A DNA stretch of 64,000 nucleotides, taken from NCBI GenBank assembly GCA_000961725.1, contig LADS01000002.1, forward strand, positions 124,001 to 188,000, in the 5' to 3' direction. Origin of the DNA: Desulfobulbaceae bacterium BRH_c16a. Lineage in GTDB: Bacteria > Desulfobacterota > Desulfobulbia > Desulfobulbales > Desulfocapsaceae. The notes beneath the pieces were generated by a model, which saw only the letters and a program-made list of their open reading frames with translations, searched no databases and was not told where the DNA came from. The position numbers were made by a program, and so were the translations under genes. Of the stretch, positions 52,884-62,692 are shown in pieces (within the stretch, counting starts at the first letter, position 1; each line of letters opens with the position of its first letter).

Positions 52884-54302
52884 ATGTCCGAAACACATGA
52901 TGTGCAAATCACCCCGGGAATGCAAGAGTATATCGACCGGAACAACGTATATCTCGCGGAAAGGGCAAAATACATTGAGGAGACGGTCAAAAAATGGAAA
53001 TTCGACACCATTGCCGTGCACGGCCTCTACTCGGTAACCGACGCCCTGAAAGATTATCAGGGGGCGATCATCGAACCGATCTTCATGAGCACCTCCCAGG
53101 CCTACACCGATTCAGACGAGATGGCCGCGGCGCTCGCCTATAAAATTCCCACCTGGTGCTATTCACGCATCGCCAATCCTTCTACCTATTATTACGAATG
53201 GACTTTGGCCCTCCTGGAAGGCTACGGCTTTGACGGCACCACCTCGTGCTGTTCGACCTCGTCCGGGATGTCCGCCATCATGACCGCGGTCCAGCCCTTT
53301 CTCCGGGTGATAAAGAGTGCCGGTGAGCCGCGTAATTTTGTGGCCACGGCGCAATGCTACGGCGGCACCTTCCAGCAGTTCACGGTCCGCCTCATGCAGG
53401 AGCGGAACATCGAATGCCGGTGGGTGAAAGATGCCACCAATATCGAGGAATGGGCGGCGAAAATCGATAAAAACACCCGCTTCCTCTACGGCGAACTTCC
53501 CAGTAATCCGCAGCTCGGCTTCTTTGATATTCAAGCTGTTGCCGATCTCGCCCACAGCCATAACCTGCCGCTTATCTGCGATTCCACGGTCGCCACCCCG
53601 GTTCTGCTCCGCCCCATCTGTCACGGAGCCGATATCGTCGTCCAGTCGGTGACCAAGAGCCTTTCGAGCAGCGGTTTCGGTATCTGCGGTGCGGTCATTG
53701 CCCGCAAAAACCTGGTCACGAATATCGACGACGCTCAGCTGAAAGAGGATTTCTCGCTCTCGGTGAAATACCTGCAGAACCGCGACTTCGGCCCCAATCT
53801 CCATCCGCTGCAGGCGGTCATGGCGTTAAACGACATGCGCACCATCCGCTCGAAGATGGATCTGATGAGCCGGAGCAGCGAGAAGGTCGCGGCCTTTCTG
53901 GCCGAACATCCCGGCGTGGAAAGCGTCCAGTATCTGGGCCTTGAGAACCACCCGCTCCACGACCTGGCAAAGAAATATATGTGGCTGGTCGATGCCGAAT
54001 ACGACGACCAGTACAACCGGCCGATCAACCGCTACGGCCACCTCCTGTCATTCTGCGTCAAAGGCGGCGTGGAAAAAACAAGAAAGGTGTTCGACAACCT
54101 GCAACGCATCTGGCGGGCCACCGACCTCGGCCGGATCAAGAGCGTCGCCACCATTCCGGCGATCTCCACTCACCAGCAGCAGGGGGAGGAGGGCCGGGCC
54201 CTGGCCGGCATACCCGGCAATATGATCCGGCTCTGTGTAGGCGCGGAACATCCGATGGACATCATCGCCGATCTCGACCAGGCCTTACATGCGGCAAAGT
54301 GA
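52884..54302 (+). CDS. Cys/Met-metabolism PLP enzyme (O-acylhomoserine sulfhydrylase/cystathionine synthase-like)
   Basis: A 472-residue fold-type I PLP enzyme. The lysine that binds PLP is in VQSVTKSLSSSGFG, the preceding aspartate in LICDSTVATPVL and the phosphate-binding STSSGMSAI region are seen. It is longer at the N-terminus than typical MetB/MetY (about 30 extra residues, TPGMQEYIDRNNVYLAERAK). Substrate may be an O-acylhomoserine or a related thiol donor; the C-terminal SVATIPAISTHQQQGEEG is where substrate carboxylates usually bind. AAAAGGAG precedes the ATG. It is transcribed divergently from the acetylation operon. Confidence 0.85.
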   Translation: MSETHDVQITPGMQEYIDRNNVYLAERAKYIEETVKKWKFDTIAVHGLYSVTDALKDYQGAIIEPIFMSTSQAYTDSDEMAAALAYKIPTWCYSRIANPSTYYYEWTLALLEGYGFDGTTSCCSTSSGMSAIMTAVQPFLRVIKSAGEPRNFVATAQCYGGTFQQFTVRLMQERNIECRWVKDATNIEEWAAKIDKNTRFLYGELPSNPQLGFFDIQAVADLAHSHNLPLICDSTVATPVLLRPICHGADIVVQSVTKSLSSSGFGICGAVIARKNLVTNIDDAQLKEDFSLSVKYLQNRDFGPNLHPLQAVMALNDMRTIRSKMDLMSRSSEKVAAFLAEHPGVESVQYLGLENHPLHDLAKKYMWLVDAEYDDQYNRPINRYGHLLSFCVKGGVEKTRKVFDNLQRIWRATDLGRIKSVATIPAISTHQQQGEEGRALAGIPGNMIRLCVGAEHPMDIIADLDQALHAAK

Positions 54303-54382
54303 AAGGAACCATCGTCTGAGCAGAAACCAAGAAATCAGTACGATGAAGAGCAGAGAATCAGGTTGGCGACAGGGCAGTCATA

Positions 54383-54634
54383 TCATTGCGCAGCCCTTAA
54401 GATAAATTTGAACAATTTCTGAAGTTGATCAGGTGATAGAACCCTTCCGACACTTCTCACCTCATCGTTAACGACCAACACCGGCCCGCCCATGGCGCCA
54501 AAAAGGCTTATTCGATGTCTATCAAAAATTCGCAGCAATTCGTATTCGAACCCGATTTCATCGGCGGCTGCCATTACATTCCTTGCAAATATTTCACACT
54601 TTTCGCACTGCTTGCAAAGGATCTGTATCTTCAT
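54383..54634 (-). CDS. Thioredoxin-fold redox-active disulfide protein, small
   Basis: The 83-residue protein starts MKIQILCKQCEKC, with three cysteines at 7, 10 and 13, then a GFEYELLRIFD strand-helix and a cis-proline loop (GAMGGPVLVVNDEVRS), as in the small single-domain redox-disulfide proteins. It could reduce or transfer disulfides or bind metal through CxxCxxC. Start 54634 has GGAGGGC upstream. It is probably in one unit with its minus-strand neighbour upstream, the Spy-like gene. Confidence 0.75.
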   Translation of the reverse strand: MKIQILCKQCEKCEIFARNVMAAADEIGFEYELLRIFDRHRISLFGAMGGPVLVVNDEVRSVGRVLSPDQLQKLFKFILRAAQ

Positions 54635-54785
54635 TGCGCCCTCCATTGCCGATCGATCCACATTGCCGTCTCGACAAGGTTTCCGCATATATTCGAAGAA
54701 AGTGCCGGGTTCTTCACCCCCTTCAGCTGTGAGCTATCCGAAGGGGGGGATTGAACTCGATTCTAATGCATAAGACCCAGGAACA

Positions 54786-55199
54786 CTACATCATCCGGCA
54801 ACCATACATCATACCTCGCCCACCACCCATCATGCCCCTGCCGAAACCCTGGCCTATATAGGTCTCCAGACCGGCACCCTTTGCTTTGTCCTGCATGGTG
54901 GTCATCAAATCGAAAAGCTCCCCACTGACCTTTGAAACCGATGCCGGATTGGGATTGGTAGCCTGGACAAGAGCCTGCCGCTCCGCCTGCTTCATCATGA
55001 TCTGTTTGCGCAAATCCTGATTTTCGTTGTAAAAGGTGTTCAGTTTAGCCTGGGTCTCGACATCGGGCTGTTGATACGCATACCCCGGCATCTGGGGGTG
55101 ATGGTAGCCCATTCCGTATCCCATACCACCTCGCGCCGATGCAACTCCGACCGATGCAATACTCAATGCCAAGGCAATCGCAGCTATTTTCGTTTTCAT
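54786..55199 (-). CDS. Spy/CpxP/ZraP-like periplasmic protein
   Basis: A 137-residue exported protein with signal peptide (IAAIALALSIASVGVASA), a Gly/Met/His-rich segment (GGMGYGMGYHHPQMPGYAYQ), a helical core (KLNTFYNENQDLRKQIMMKQ then AERQALVQA) and a tail rich in Gly and Met with one cysteine (GRGMMGGGRGMMYGCRMM). These features are those of the zinc-resistance-associated/Spy family, periplasmic chaperones that often bind zinc or copper. AAGGAGATAG lies before the ATG. It sits next to a thiol-redox gene and a pump operon, fitting metal or envelope stress. Confidence 0.85.
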   Translation of the reverse strand: MKTKIAAIALALSIASVGVASARGGMGYGMGYHHPQMPGYAYQQPDVETQAKLNTFYNENQDLRKQIMMKQAERQALVQATNPNPASVSKVSGELFDLMTTMQDKAKGAGLETYIGQGFGRGMMGGGRGMMYGCRMM

Positions 55200-55925
55200 G
55201 GCTATCTCCTTTTTTTGGTTTTGGTTATGACAAATCGAGAACCTTCTGCTTTCAGCTTCGATCCAGAGAAGCACAGCATCAGGCACTTCCCTCCCTTTGT
55301 TTTACAAGCAATCTAGCAAAACAAATGCCACAACCAATCAAATCGTGCAATTTTCTGAAATTACTTTATTTTATAGAAATATCCACTGCAACTGTCAGTC
55401 AAGAGAACTTACAGGTGGATACAAAATACCCGACAAGGATTTGTTCAGGAATTCCTGATCCCACTCCTTCTTCGGCGAAAAAAAGGCATCAACGGATACA
55501 AATGAACTGGGTGGGTAATTTTTATCCACCCGGCACACTGGTTTGGGTTGTTTTTATCCACCTTACGGCTTCGACCCTCTACATTGGGCCAGTATTCTTC
55601 AGCAAAAGAGTATGATAAATCAAATGCAAACAGAGGCACAGTTATTGCTTTAAGACGACAGTGGTGCTTATCCATGCACCCTCGAATGCAGTGAGACCCC
55701 TCCGTGGGATTCCGTACGAGGCCATTCCTGCGGCTGCGATGTTTCCTTTTAGAATCAGGCAGAGTGAGACTAGGGCGGGAATTTCCGTATAAGCGATTGA
55801 ATAAAAACCAGAAATATGGCAAACTGTTTTTTCTTTGGTTCGCTTAACTCAGCGGAACCGATACAACACCAAGTGGAAAGACGATGGCGACAAGTTGCAG
55901 GAATAACATAAAAGCCAGGTGGAAT
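55200..55925. other. Long divergent gap with hairpin
   Basis: About 700 bp with no clear gene. A hairpin with arms GGGTGGGTAA (55509-55518) and TTATCCACCC (55522-55531) is present, and TTTTTATCCACC recurs at about 55551-55562, as an interrupted direct repeat. Promoters for the Spy-like gene (minus) and pump operon (plus) should lie here. Several short frames look random. Confidence 0.4.
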
Positions 55926-56303
55926 ATGGTGCGGATTGCCCTGGTGGTAATTCTGGCGCTCGGCCTGAGCCTTTCCCATGCCTGCGCTGCCCTCTCTTCC
56001 TCGGAACCACCGTCCTTCTGCAAATCGGGCAAGAGCATTGACCATCAGGAAGATCATGTAAAAAAAACATCTTGCAAACTGCGACCTTGCAAATCCGGCC
56101 AAGGCCGCGCCCTGCTGACGGAATCTGTTGAACTCTGCGATATTAAGGACAGTCTCCTCCTTCCGGCTACCATCCTTCCCGGCCAATTCGGGACAATCTC
56201 GGTCCCGAAGGATTATCGCCGGGCGGCTCGCACCGATTTTCTTCATCCCCCTCCCACTCATTCACCACCCATCTACATCAAGCACTGCTCTTTTCTCAGT
56301 TGA
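55926..56303 (+). CDS. Small exported cysteine-containing protein at the head of the pump region
   Basis: The 125-residue product begins with a signal peptide (MVRIALVVILALGLSLSHACA). The mature part is polar with five cysteines (FCKSGK, SCKLRPCKSG, ELCDIK, KHCSF) and ends in a Pro/His-rich tail (FLHPPPTHSPPIYIKHCSFLS). No family is certain, but short exported proteins with a similar PPIYxKHC tail occur before RND pump genes in other genomes to my recollection. AGGTGGAAT precedes this ATG; an in-frame ATG at 55884 lacks a ribosome site. Possibly a metal-binding or regulatory partner of the pump. Confidence 0.55.
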   Translation: MVRIALVVILALGLSLSHACAALSSSEPPSFCKSGKSIDHQEDHVKKTSCKLRPCKSGQGRALLTESVELCDIKDSLLLPATILPGQFGTISVPKDYRRAARTDFLHPPPTHSPPIYIKHCSFLS

Positions 56304-56438
56304 TACCTGTAATTCCTGACCGGTGACTTCATCGGCATCATGAATTTATGGTTGTTATGGATCTGTTTTGCACCCGGGATATTCCCGATGCACTGACTTT
56401 CCTGCCAGCCCTTCCATAACTTTTTTTGGACTGAAGCA

Positions 56439-57812
56439 ATGTATATGCGTCGCGTAATTCATTCTATATTTCTGATTTTATTAATTCTTATTGTATACAA
56501 GACAAATGTCTCGGCCGGCGTGGAGCAAGCGCTCCCCACTGTCGTGTCCGCACCCAAAACGGAAAACGACGATCCTGACAATACCAAGTTAACCCTGGAA
56601 TCGGCTCTGCACATCGCCCTCGCCAACAACCCCGAGCTTGCCGCCAGTCAATGGGATGTTGCTGCAGCCAAAGGACGGGTTGGCACAGCTATGGCCACGG
56701 GCCGACCAACACTTGCCTTTGAGGGCGGATACCAGCACCATCTCGACAACCAACGGTTGATCTCCGCCCGATATAACGGCGAGCCAGGAGATTTCGGTGA
56801 CGATATTTTTCGCGGCAATGTCATTTTTAAACTCCCAATTTACACAGGCGGCCGATTCACCAGTGAGCTCGAAAGCGCCGAACTGCTGAAGGCCGCAGAA
56901 GAACACAGATTGGTGCAGACCCGCGAGGAATTGATCTTCAATGTCTCAAGCACCTTCCATATCCTCCTTGGCCAGCGTGAAGTCATTCGTTCCCTGGAGT
57001 TTGCCGTTGGTGCCATGGAAAGCCATCTCCGTCAGGTCCAGGATCTTCTCGCCGCGCAAAAAGCCGCCAGAGTTGACCTGTTGCGCACTGAAGTTCGGCT
57101 TGCCAACTTGAGATACAACCTGGTTACCGAACAAAATGCTTTGTCTACCCAACGGCGCCTGCTGGCCAATCTCCTCGGAGTGACGTTCGATCCGGAGCCA
57201 ATCCCGCCCGGCGAACAACCTGGAGAAATGGTTCCCGGTAGTTCAGATCCCGCCGAATTGATAGTTTTTGCCCTGCAGACAAGAGGCGATTTTCTGGCCG
57301 CCAGGACGCGGTTGGAAGCTCAGAGTCAACGTGTTGAAGCGGCTAAAAGCGGTTCACGGCCAACCGTTTCGCTTTTTGGTAGTTACGGATTGCGCGCGGA
57401 TGATGCCGGTGATCAGGATGATATCGGCTCAGCCGGTCTCCTGATGACACTGCCGGTTTTCGACGGCGGACTGGTAGACGCCAAAGTTGAAACGGAACGG
57501 GCGGTCCTTGCCGCAAGCCAGGACCGGCTTAAAAAACTGGAATTGCAGATTCGCCGGGAAATTGAGATCGCCCTCCTTGATATCCGTTCAAGCAATGAAC
57601 GGATCAATGCGGCCAGACAATCTCTCGAACAGGCAGGGGAAAGCCTGCGCATCGAGCAAATGAAGTACAGCCTCAGCTCCGGCTCAATACTCGACGTGCT
57701 GGATGCCCAATCGGCCCTCTTGCAATCGGAAACCAATTATACCCGCGTCCGGGTCGATTCTCGCATCGCCATGGCGCGCTTAAAACTTGCCACCGGGGAG
57801 AAGGAACAATGA
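56439..57812 (+). CDS. TolC-family outer-membrane efflux protein
   Basis: The 457-residue protein has a signal region (IHSIFLILLILIVYKTNVSAG), then two homologous halves, each a long coiled-coil helix: LTLESALHIALANNPELAASQWDVAAAKGRV begins the first and FALQTRGDFLAARTRLEAQSQRVEAAKSGSRPTVSLFGSYG the second. It forms the outer-membrane channel and periplasmic tunnel of a tripartite pump. It overlaps the adaptor gene by 4 bp and the three pump genes form one operon. Confidence 0.93.
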   Translation: MYMRRVIHSIFLILLILIVYKTNVSAGVEQALPTVVSAPKTENDDPDNTKLTLESALHIALANNPELAASQWDVAAAKGRVGTAMATGRPTLAFEGGYQHHLDNQRLISARYNGEPGDFGDDIFRGNVIFKLPIYTGGRFTSELESAELLKAAEEHRLVQTREELIFNVSSTFHILLGQREVIRSLEFAVGAMESHLRQVQDLLAAQKAARVDLLRTEVRLANLRYNLVTEQNALSTQRRLLANLLGVTFDPEPIPPGEQPGEMVPGSSDPAELIVFALQTRGDFLAARTRLEAQSQRVEAAKSGSRPTVSLFGSYGLRADDAGDQDDIGSAGLLMTLPVFDGGLVDAKVETERAVLAASQDRLKKLELQIRREIEIALLDIRSSNERINAARQSLEQAGESLRIEQMKYSLSSGSILDVLDAQSALLQSETNYTRVRVDSRIAMARLKLATGEKEQ

Positions 57813-58963
57813 AAAAAATGAAACGGTGTTTTCTATCAACGACTTGTATCGGTTTAATCTTCCTCGGGATTATGTACTTCCTTCCTGGATACGCCGATCA
57901 GAAGACGCCCGTCGAAGGACAAACGAAAACAGCGGAAGCCGGCAAAGCATCGGTCAAGATGGTGCCGACGGTCAAAGTGGAAACGGTCGGAACGGTGGAA
58001 TTAACCAAAACCATGGAATTGACCGGCTCAGTGAGACCAACCAGGATCGCCAAGCTTGCCTCACCGGCCGAGGGGCCGGTTGAGGTCTGCGCTATCGGTG
58101 ACTGTAAGGTACGTGAGGGTGACAGCGTAAAAAAGGGGCAAAAGCTTTTTCAGATAGGCAGGAACAAGGCGGCCGAGGCACAGCTTGCGTCTGCCCGTCA
58201 GGCCCTGCAGGAACAAACCGCCGAGTTGCAACGCATGGAACAGCTGGCCGAAGCCGGTGCCATCCCGGGAGCACAGGTGGACACTGTCAGGTCGCGTCAT
58301 GAGAACGCCAAAGCCCAACTTGCAAAAAGCATGGAGAGTAATGCCGACTATTCGGTGACAGCACCCTGGGACGGAATAATCGCCAAGATCAATGTCACGG
58401 AGGGGGAGTATGTGGCGCCACGGGCGGTGTTAGCCGAGATTTTCGATCCAGGGAGTCTGGTGGTGCAATTTGCCGTCCCGGAAGCAAAATCAACCGAAGT
58501 TGCACTCGGGATGGCGGTTCTGCTCGAACTCGACGCCCATCCCGGTAAAACCCTCCAGGCTGAGATCACCCGCGTCTTCCCACATCTGGATGAGAAGATG
58601 CGGACTCGTACCGTCGAGGCGACCTTGTCAGGTTCAGTGGCCCTGATTCCAGGCATGTTCGCCCGTATCCAGGTGATCCTGACCATGATTCCGGATGCCA
58701 TCACAGTGCCGGCCTATAGTCTGGTCGTTACCCCGGACGGCGGCCATACAGCATTTGTAGTGGAAAACGGAAAAGCGGTAAAGCGCAAGCTGAACACCGG
58801 CTTAGAGGTGAACGGCCGTGTACAGGTCCTTACCGGTCTGAAAGCCGGTGACCAGCTTATCGTCGCCGGCCAGGAAAAACTTAAAGACAGTGCAATAGTC
58901 AAGGTAATGAAAACGGCGGCCATTCCGACCGATACAACGGTTAAGGCAGGTGCCCGCTCATGA
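57809..58963 (+). CDS. RND-pump periplasmic adaptor (membrane fusion protein)
   Basis: The 384-residue adaptor has an N-terminal signal (CIGLIFLGIMYFLPGYAD), a lipoyl-like hairpin (VEVCAIGDCKVREGDSVKKGQKLFQIG ... VTAPWDGIIAKINVTEGEYV), a helical hairpin between them (AEAQLASARQALQEQTAELQRMEQLAEAG) and a beta-barrel/membrane-proximal domain (IDIVVQ... SVLTGLKAGDQLIVAGQEKL). It links the RND permease to TolC. It overlaps neighbours by 4 bp on both sides, showing strict translational coupling. A short cysteine-bearing insert (AIGDCK) is unusual and could bind a ligand. Confidence 0.92.
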   Translation: MKKMKRCFLSTTCIGLIFLGIMYFLPGYADQKTPVEGQTKTAEAGKASVKMVPTVKVETVGTVELTKTMELTGSVRPTRIAKLASPAEGPVEVCAIGDCKVREGDSVKKGQKLFQIGRNKAAEAQLASARQALQEQTAELQRMEQLAEAGAIPGAQVDTVRSRHENAKAQLAKSMESNADYSVTAPWDGIIAKINVTEGEYVAPRAVLAEIFDPGSLVVQFAVPEAKSTEVALGMAVLLELDAHPGKTLQAEITRVFPHLDEKMRTRTVEATLSGSVALIPGMFARIQVILTMIPDAITVPAYSLVVTPDGGHTAFVVENGKAVKRKLNTGLEVNGRVQVLTGLKAGDQLIVAGQEKLKDSAIVKVMKTAAIPTDTTVKAGARS

Positions 58964-61900
58964 GAATCACCGAATATACTGTCCGTCGACGACTTGCCAC
59001 CAGCGCCATTGCGCTGGCGCTGGTGGTCCTCGGTCTTTACGGGATGTGGCGCCTGCCGGTTAATTTTCTGCCGGACATGACCTATCCGATGATCAAGCTC
59101 AACATCTTCTGGAGTGGAGCCACACCGGAAGAAATCGAGCGCAACCTGGCCGATCCCATCGAGCGCCAGATGATGACGGTGGACGGCCTGGATTACCTGG
59201 AATCCATTTCTATTGAGGGTATGTACAGCTTGATCGCCAATTTCAATTACGGGCGGGACATCGATGTCGCCTATCAGGACGCCACGGCAGCCCTGGCACG
59301 GGTAGCGCGCAAGCTGCCGCGGGATATCGATCCGCCGGTAATCTTCAAAGCTGATCCGTCCCAGATCCCGATTCTGCAGCTCACAGTACGTTCTGATCTT
59401 TGGGATCTGGTACAGCTGCGGACCTGGACAGATGAATGGTTGCAGGACCAGATGCTGGCTGTTCCCGGCGTGGCCGGCACCGAGATCGTCGGCGGCCTGG
59501 TGCGGGAAATCCGGGTGCACTTGAAACCCGACGCCCTGGAAAAATACGGCCTCACCATCAGCTCAGTCCTTAAACGTCTGCGCGAGGAAAATATCGACCA
59601 GTTCGGAGGTCGTCTTACGGTCGGCCCCCAGGAGATCATCGCCCGCACCACTGGTGAGTTCACTTCGCTGGAGGATATCCGCAACGTTGTGCTGCTGCGT
59701 GACGGTGCCAACCGCGTCACCCTGCGGGAAGTTGCCGAGGTGGTCGATGCGCACCGGGAGGCGCGGGTCATCACCCGACTGGACCGGCAACCGGCAGTCA
59801 AAGTGAGCATCCTCAAGCAGGCGGACGCCAATACCGTGGAGGTGGCCCGGGCGGTTGAGAGGCGGTTAGCCAAACTCAAATCCGGCCTGCCTGAGGGAGT
59901 CGCCCTGGGCATGGTCGAAAACCAGGGTGTTTATGTGACTGATGCCCTCAACGGCGTCAGCACGGCAGCCTTTGAGGCGGCCATTCTGGTTATCCTGATC
60001 GTCTGGCTGTTCCTCGGTTCCTGGCGCCAGGTAGTGGTGATTATCATGGCCCTGCCCCTCATCCTGATCATGAATTTCGGCCTGATGCAGCTCGCCGGCT
60101 TTTCTCTTAACATCTTTTCCCTGGGCGGCCTGGTCATCGCCATCGGCGTACTGGTAGACAATTCCATCCTGGTGATCGAAGCCATTTCCCGCCGGCGGGA
60201 AGATAATCCGGGGGAACCTATCAACGATCTGGTCATTGCCGCTACCGCAGACATTGGCCCGGCAGTGGTTGCCGCGACACTGGCTTTTCTGGCATTGTTC
60301 GTACCCTTTCTCCTGGTACCGGGGCTGGTCAGTCTGCTGTTCAGGGAGCTCATCCTGGTTATCGCAGGCATTGTATTGATCAGCCTGGTCACAGCGATCA
60401 GCCTGACCCCCATGCTGACCGCTGTGCTGCTCGGCCATTCGATGGGCAGAGAGCGCAAAAGTCGTTTTGAGATTCTGGTCGACTTCATCACCACCTCTTA
60501 CAGACGGTTGCTGGGATGGGTGTTGACCTATCGCTATGTGGTTATCGCCTTTTTTCTCATCATCCTCGCCCTCGGCGGCTATGCCGCAACCCGTCTGGGC
60601 AGCGAGTTTCTGCCGCAGATGGACGATGGACGGGTTATGGTCAAAGTCAAGCTGCCGACAGGCGCGGCAGTGGCGGAAACCGACAGGGTGCTTCAAGAAA
60701 TCGAAAAGCAGATCGGTGAGGATCCGCGAATTGAGAGCCTGTTTACCATGGCCGGTGGTCGTGCCGTCGGAACCGTCACCTTTGAAATCGCCAATGAGGG
60801 TGAACTCAACCTGCAACTGCTGCCTCGCGAGGCGCGCGATATCAGCACCACCGAATTCATCCGGCAGTTGCGACCGATAGTGGCCAAAATACCGGCGCCG
60901 GGCGGCAAAGTAAGCGTGAGCCAGACCAAGGTCAAAGGCCTCCGGAAAATGGGGGATGCCGATATTGAAGTCAAAGTACAAGGCGATGATCTGCAGCAAT
61001 TGTTCGAACTGGCCGGCAAGCTTGCACAAACCATGACCGGGCTGAACCAGTTTACCAATGTCTATGTTGCCATGGACCTGTCCAAGCCGGAGATGCAGAT
61101 CGCTGTGGATCGAGTTCGGGCAGCGGAGATGGGGGTTTCGGTCTCTGAGGTGGCAGACTCTCTGCGTACTCTCGTTGCCGGCAGCTTCCCCACACGCCTG
61201 CGAGAGGGAGATAATGACTATGACATCCGGGTTATGGTGCCCGAGTCAAGCATCCGCCATCGCACCGACCTGGAGAACCTGCTCATTGCCACGCAGCAGG
61301 GTGGATTCGTCCGCCTTGGAGATCTGGCCACCGTACTTCCGGCAACAGGACCGGTGGAGATCGTGCGTGAAGACCAGGTCAAAATGGTGATCGTCAGGGG
61401 CGACGCGGTTGGCGTCAGTGTAGGTGAGGCCTTGTCGGGACTCCAAGCTGCCATGGCAGAGGAAAACCTGCCGCCAGGTTATCAAATTGCTTACGGGGGG
61501 CAGGCTCAGATGATGGCTGATATGACTCGGGATGTGCTGATGATCCTGGCATTTGCGCTGTTTTTTTCCTTCATCGTGCTGGCCGTACAATTCAACAGCC
61601 TCAAGCTGCCGGCCCTTATTCTGGGCAGCATGCCGTTTTGCCTGACCGGCTCGGTCGGTCTCTTGCTTGCTACCGGTTTTCCACTAGGCGCAACCGTCAT
61701 CATCGGCATCCTTGTGGTCCTGGCGGCGGCGGTCAATGCGGGCGTGCTGTTGTTCACCTATGCACGTGGTTTGCAGAACACCGCAAACCTGCCGGTACGG
61801 GAGGCAATTCTCACGGCGGCTGAGTTGCGTCTGCGACCAATCGTCATGGTCTCAACCGCAATTTTGTTCGGGCTTATACCTCTGGCGATGGCCTTGGACG

Positions 61901-62040
61901 CCGGTGGAGACATGCTTCAACCCATGGCCATTGCCGCCATCGGGGGGTTGCTGATGGAAATCGCGGTAGCGCTTTTTCTGATGCCGTGCCTCTATTTCGT
62001 CTTCACGGATCAAGAGGGTGAGGCGGAAACGACGGTTTGA
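58960..62040 (+). CDS. RND-family efflux permease (HAE1-like)
   Basis: The 1026-residue, 12-helix permease has the usual plan: helix 1, a large periplasmic loop, helices 2-6, second loop, helices 8-12. The first loop starts MRITEYTVRRRLATSAIALALVVLG; the cytoplasmic helix 4 region reads GGLVIAIGVLVDNSILVIEAISRRRED, where the DN pair and single Asp differ from the AcrB DD pair, as in many HAE1 members. It could export drugs, lipids or metal-chelates; heavy-metal CusA-type marks are not evident. Overlap with the adaptor is 4 bp. Confidence 0.92.
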   Translation: MRITEYTVRRRLATSAIALALVVLGLYGMWRLPVNFLPDMTYPMIKLNIFWSGATPEEIERNLADPIERQMMTVDGLDYLESISIEGMYSLIANFNYGRDIDVAYQDATAALARVARKLPRDIDPPVIFKADPSQIPILQLTVRSDLWDLVQLRTWTDEWLQDQMLAVPGVAGTEIVGGLVREIRVHLKPDALEKYGLTISSVLKRLREENIDQFGGRLTVGPQEIIARTTGEFTSLEDIRNVVLLRDGANRVTLREVAEVVDAHREARVITRLDRQPAVKVSILKQADANTVEVARAVERRLAKLKSGLPEGVALGMVENQGVYVTDALNGVSTAAFEAAILVILIVWLFLGSWRQVVVIIMALPLILIMNFGLMQLAGFSLNIFSLGGLVIAIGVLVDNSILVIEAISRRREDNPGEPINDLVIAATADIGPAVVAATLAFLALFVPFLLVPGLVSLLFRELILVIAGIVLISLVTAISLTPMLTAVLLGHSMGRERKSRFEILVDFITTSYRRLLGWVLTYRYVVIAFFLIILALGGYAATRLGSEFLPQMDDGRVMVKVKLPTGAAVAETDRVLQEIEKQIGEDPRIESLFTMAGGRAVGTVTFEIANEGELNLQLLPREARDISTTEFIRQLRPIVAKIPAPGGKVSVSQTKVKGLRKMGDADIEVKVQGDDLQQLFELAGKLAQTMTGLNQFTNVYVAMDLSKPEMQIAVDRVRAAEMGVSVSEVADSLRTLVAGSFPTRLREGDNDYDIRVMVPESSIRHRTDLENLLIATQQGGFVRLGDLATVLPATGPVEIVREDQVKMVIVRGDAVGVSVGEALSGLQAAMAEENLPPGYQIAYGGQAQMMADMTRDVLMILAFALFFSFIVLAVQFNSLKLPALILGSMPFCLTGSVGLLLATGFPLGATVIIGILVVLAAAVNAGVLLFTYARGLQNTANLPVREAILTAAELRLRPIVMVSTAILFGLIPLAMALDAGGDMLQPMAIAAIGGLLMEIAVALFLMPCLYFVFTDQEGEAETTV

Positions 62041-62065
62041 GAATTTCTAACTAAAGAAGGATTTC

Positions 62066-62128
62066 ATGACAATGATACAACCAACAAAAATCAACAAACA
62101 ACTTATAACCATGGGGGTAACAAAATGA
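62066..62128 (+). CDS. Possible 20-residue leader or coupling ORF
   Basis: ATG at 62066 follows AGAAGGATTTC, a good ribosome site, and gives MTMIQPTKINKQLITMGVTK. Its TGA (62126-62128) overlaps the ATG of the thioredoxin gene (ATGA), so it would be translationally coupled to it. It may be a real small protein or just a leader that sets translation of the next gene. No homologue is known to me. Confidence 0.4.
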   Translation: MTMIQPTKINKQLITMGVTK

Positions 62129-62598
62129 AACGCTTTGGAATCTTTATCATCGTAGCCGGTTGCCTGGTGGGGGGTATGTTGGCTGCGTCTTACGGTCTAG
62201 GCTTATTTGACAAAGGCCTCTCGGCAAAGGAAGCCGCGGTTCCACCCGTTCATACCCAGGTGACACCAGGGGCCTCCGGTAAGGTAACGATGATCGATGT
62301 GGGCGCCACCGAATGCATTCCCTGCAAAATGATGGCACCCATTATGGAGGAGCTTGAAAAAGAATACGCCGGAATAGCCGATATCATCTTTGTCGATGTA
62401 TGGAAAAATCCCGCAGAAGGCAGAAAATATGGTGTCCAGACGATTCCGACCCAGATTTTCTTCGATAATTACGGCAAAGAGGTCTTTCGGCATGTTGGAT
62501 TTCTGGATAAAAAGCCGATCGTCGAGATACTCACCCGCCTGGGAGCAGTTCGCCCCGGACCGGGCATTTCCGTCGACTCGCCTCACAAGGAGGGTTAA
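62125..62598 (+). CDS. Thioredoxin-family exported or anchored protein
   Basis: The 157-residue protein has an N-terminal hydrophobic anchor or signal (FGIFIIVAGCLVGGMLAASYG) and a thioredoxin domain with active site CIPC (Cys64, Cys67; ATECIPCKMMAPIMEEL) and the cis-proline phrase VQTIPTQIFFDNYGKEV. It is expected to be a periplasmic membrane-bound disulfide reductase. GGGGGT lies before the ATG. It follows the RND permease by 85 bp and precedes rhodanese and MauE-like genes, so it may belong to the same transcript. Confidence 0.9.
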   Translation: MKRFGIFIIVAGCLVGGMLAASYGLGLFDKGLSAKEAAVPPVHTQVTPGASGKVTMIDVGATECIPCKMMAPIMEELEKEYAGIADIIFVDVWKNPAEGRKYGVQTIPTQIFFDNYGKEVFRHVGFLDKKPIVEILTRLGAVRPGPGISVDSPHKEG

Positions 62599-62692
62599 AA
62601 CAAATGCAAATTCATTAACCAATCACTACAGGTTGACTCCGAACCGTACGAAAATAGCATTGTCACAACAACTCAAATCAAGGAAGCATGTC

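Noticed and set aside
59866..61029. A 387-codon open frame opposite the RND permease
   Set aside because: The permease frame is strongly supported by helices and motifs; the antisense frame is low-complexity and shadow-like.
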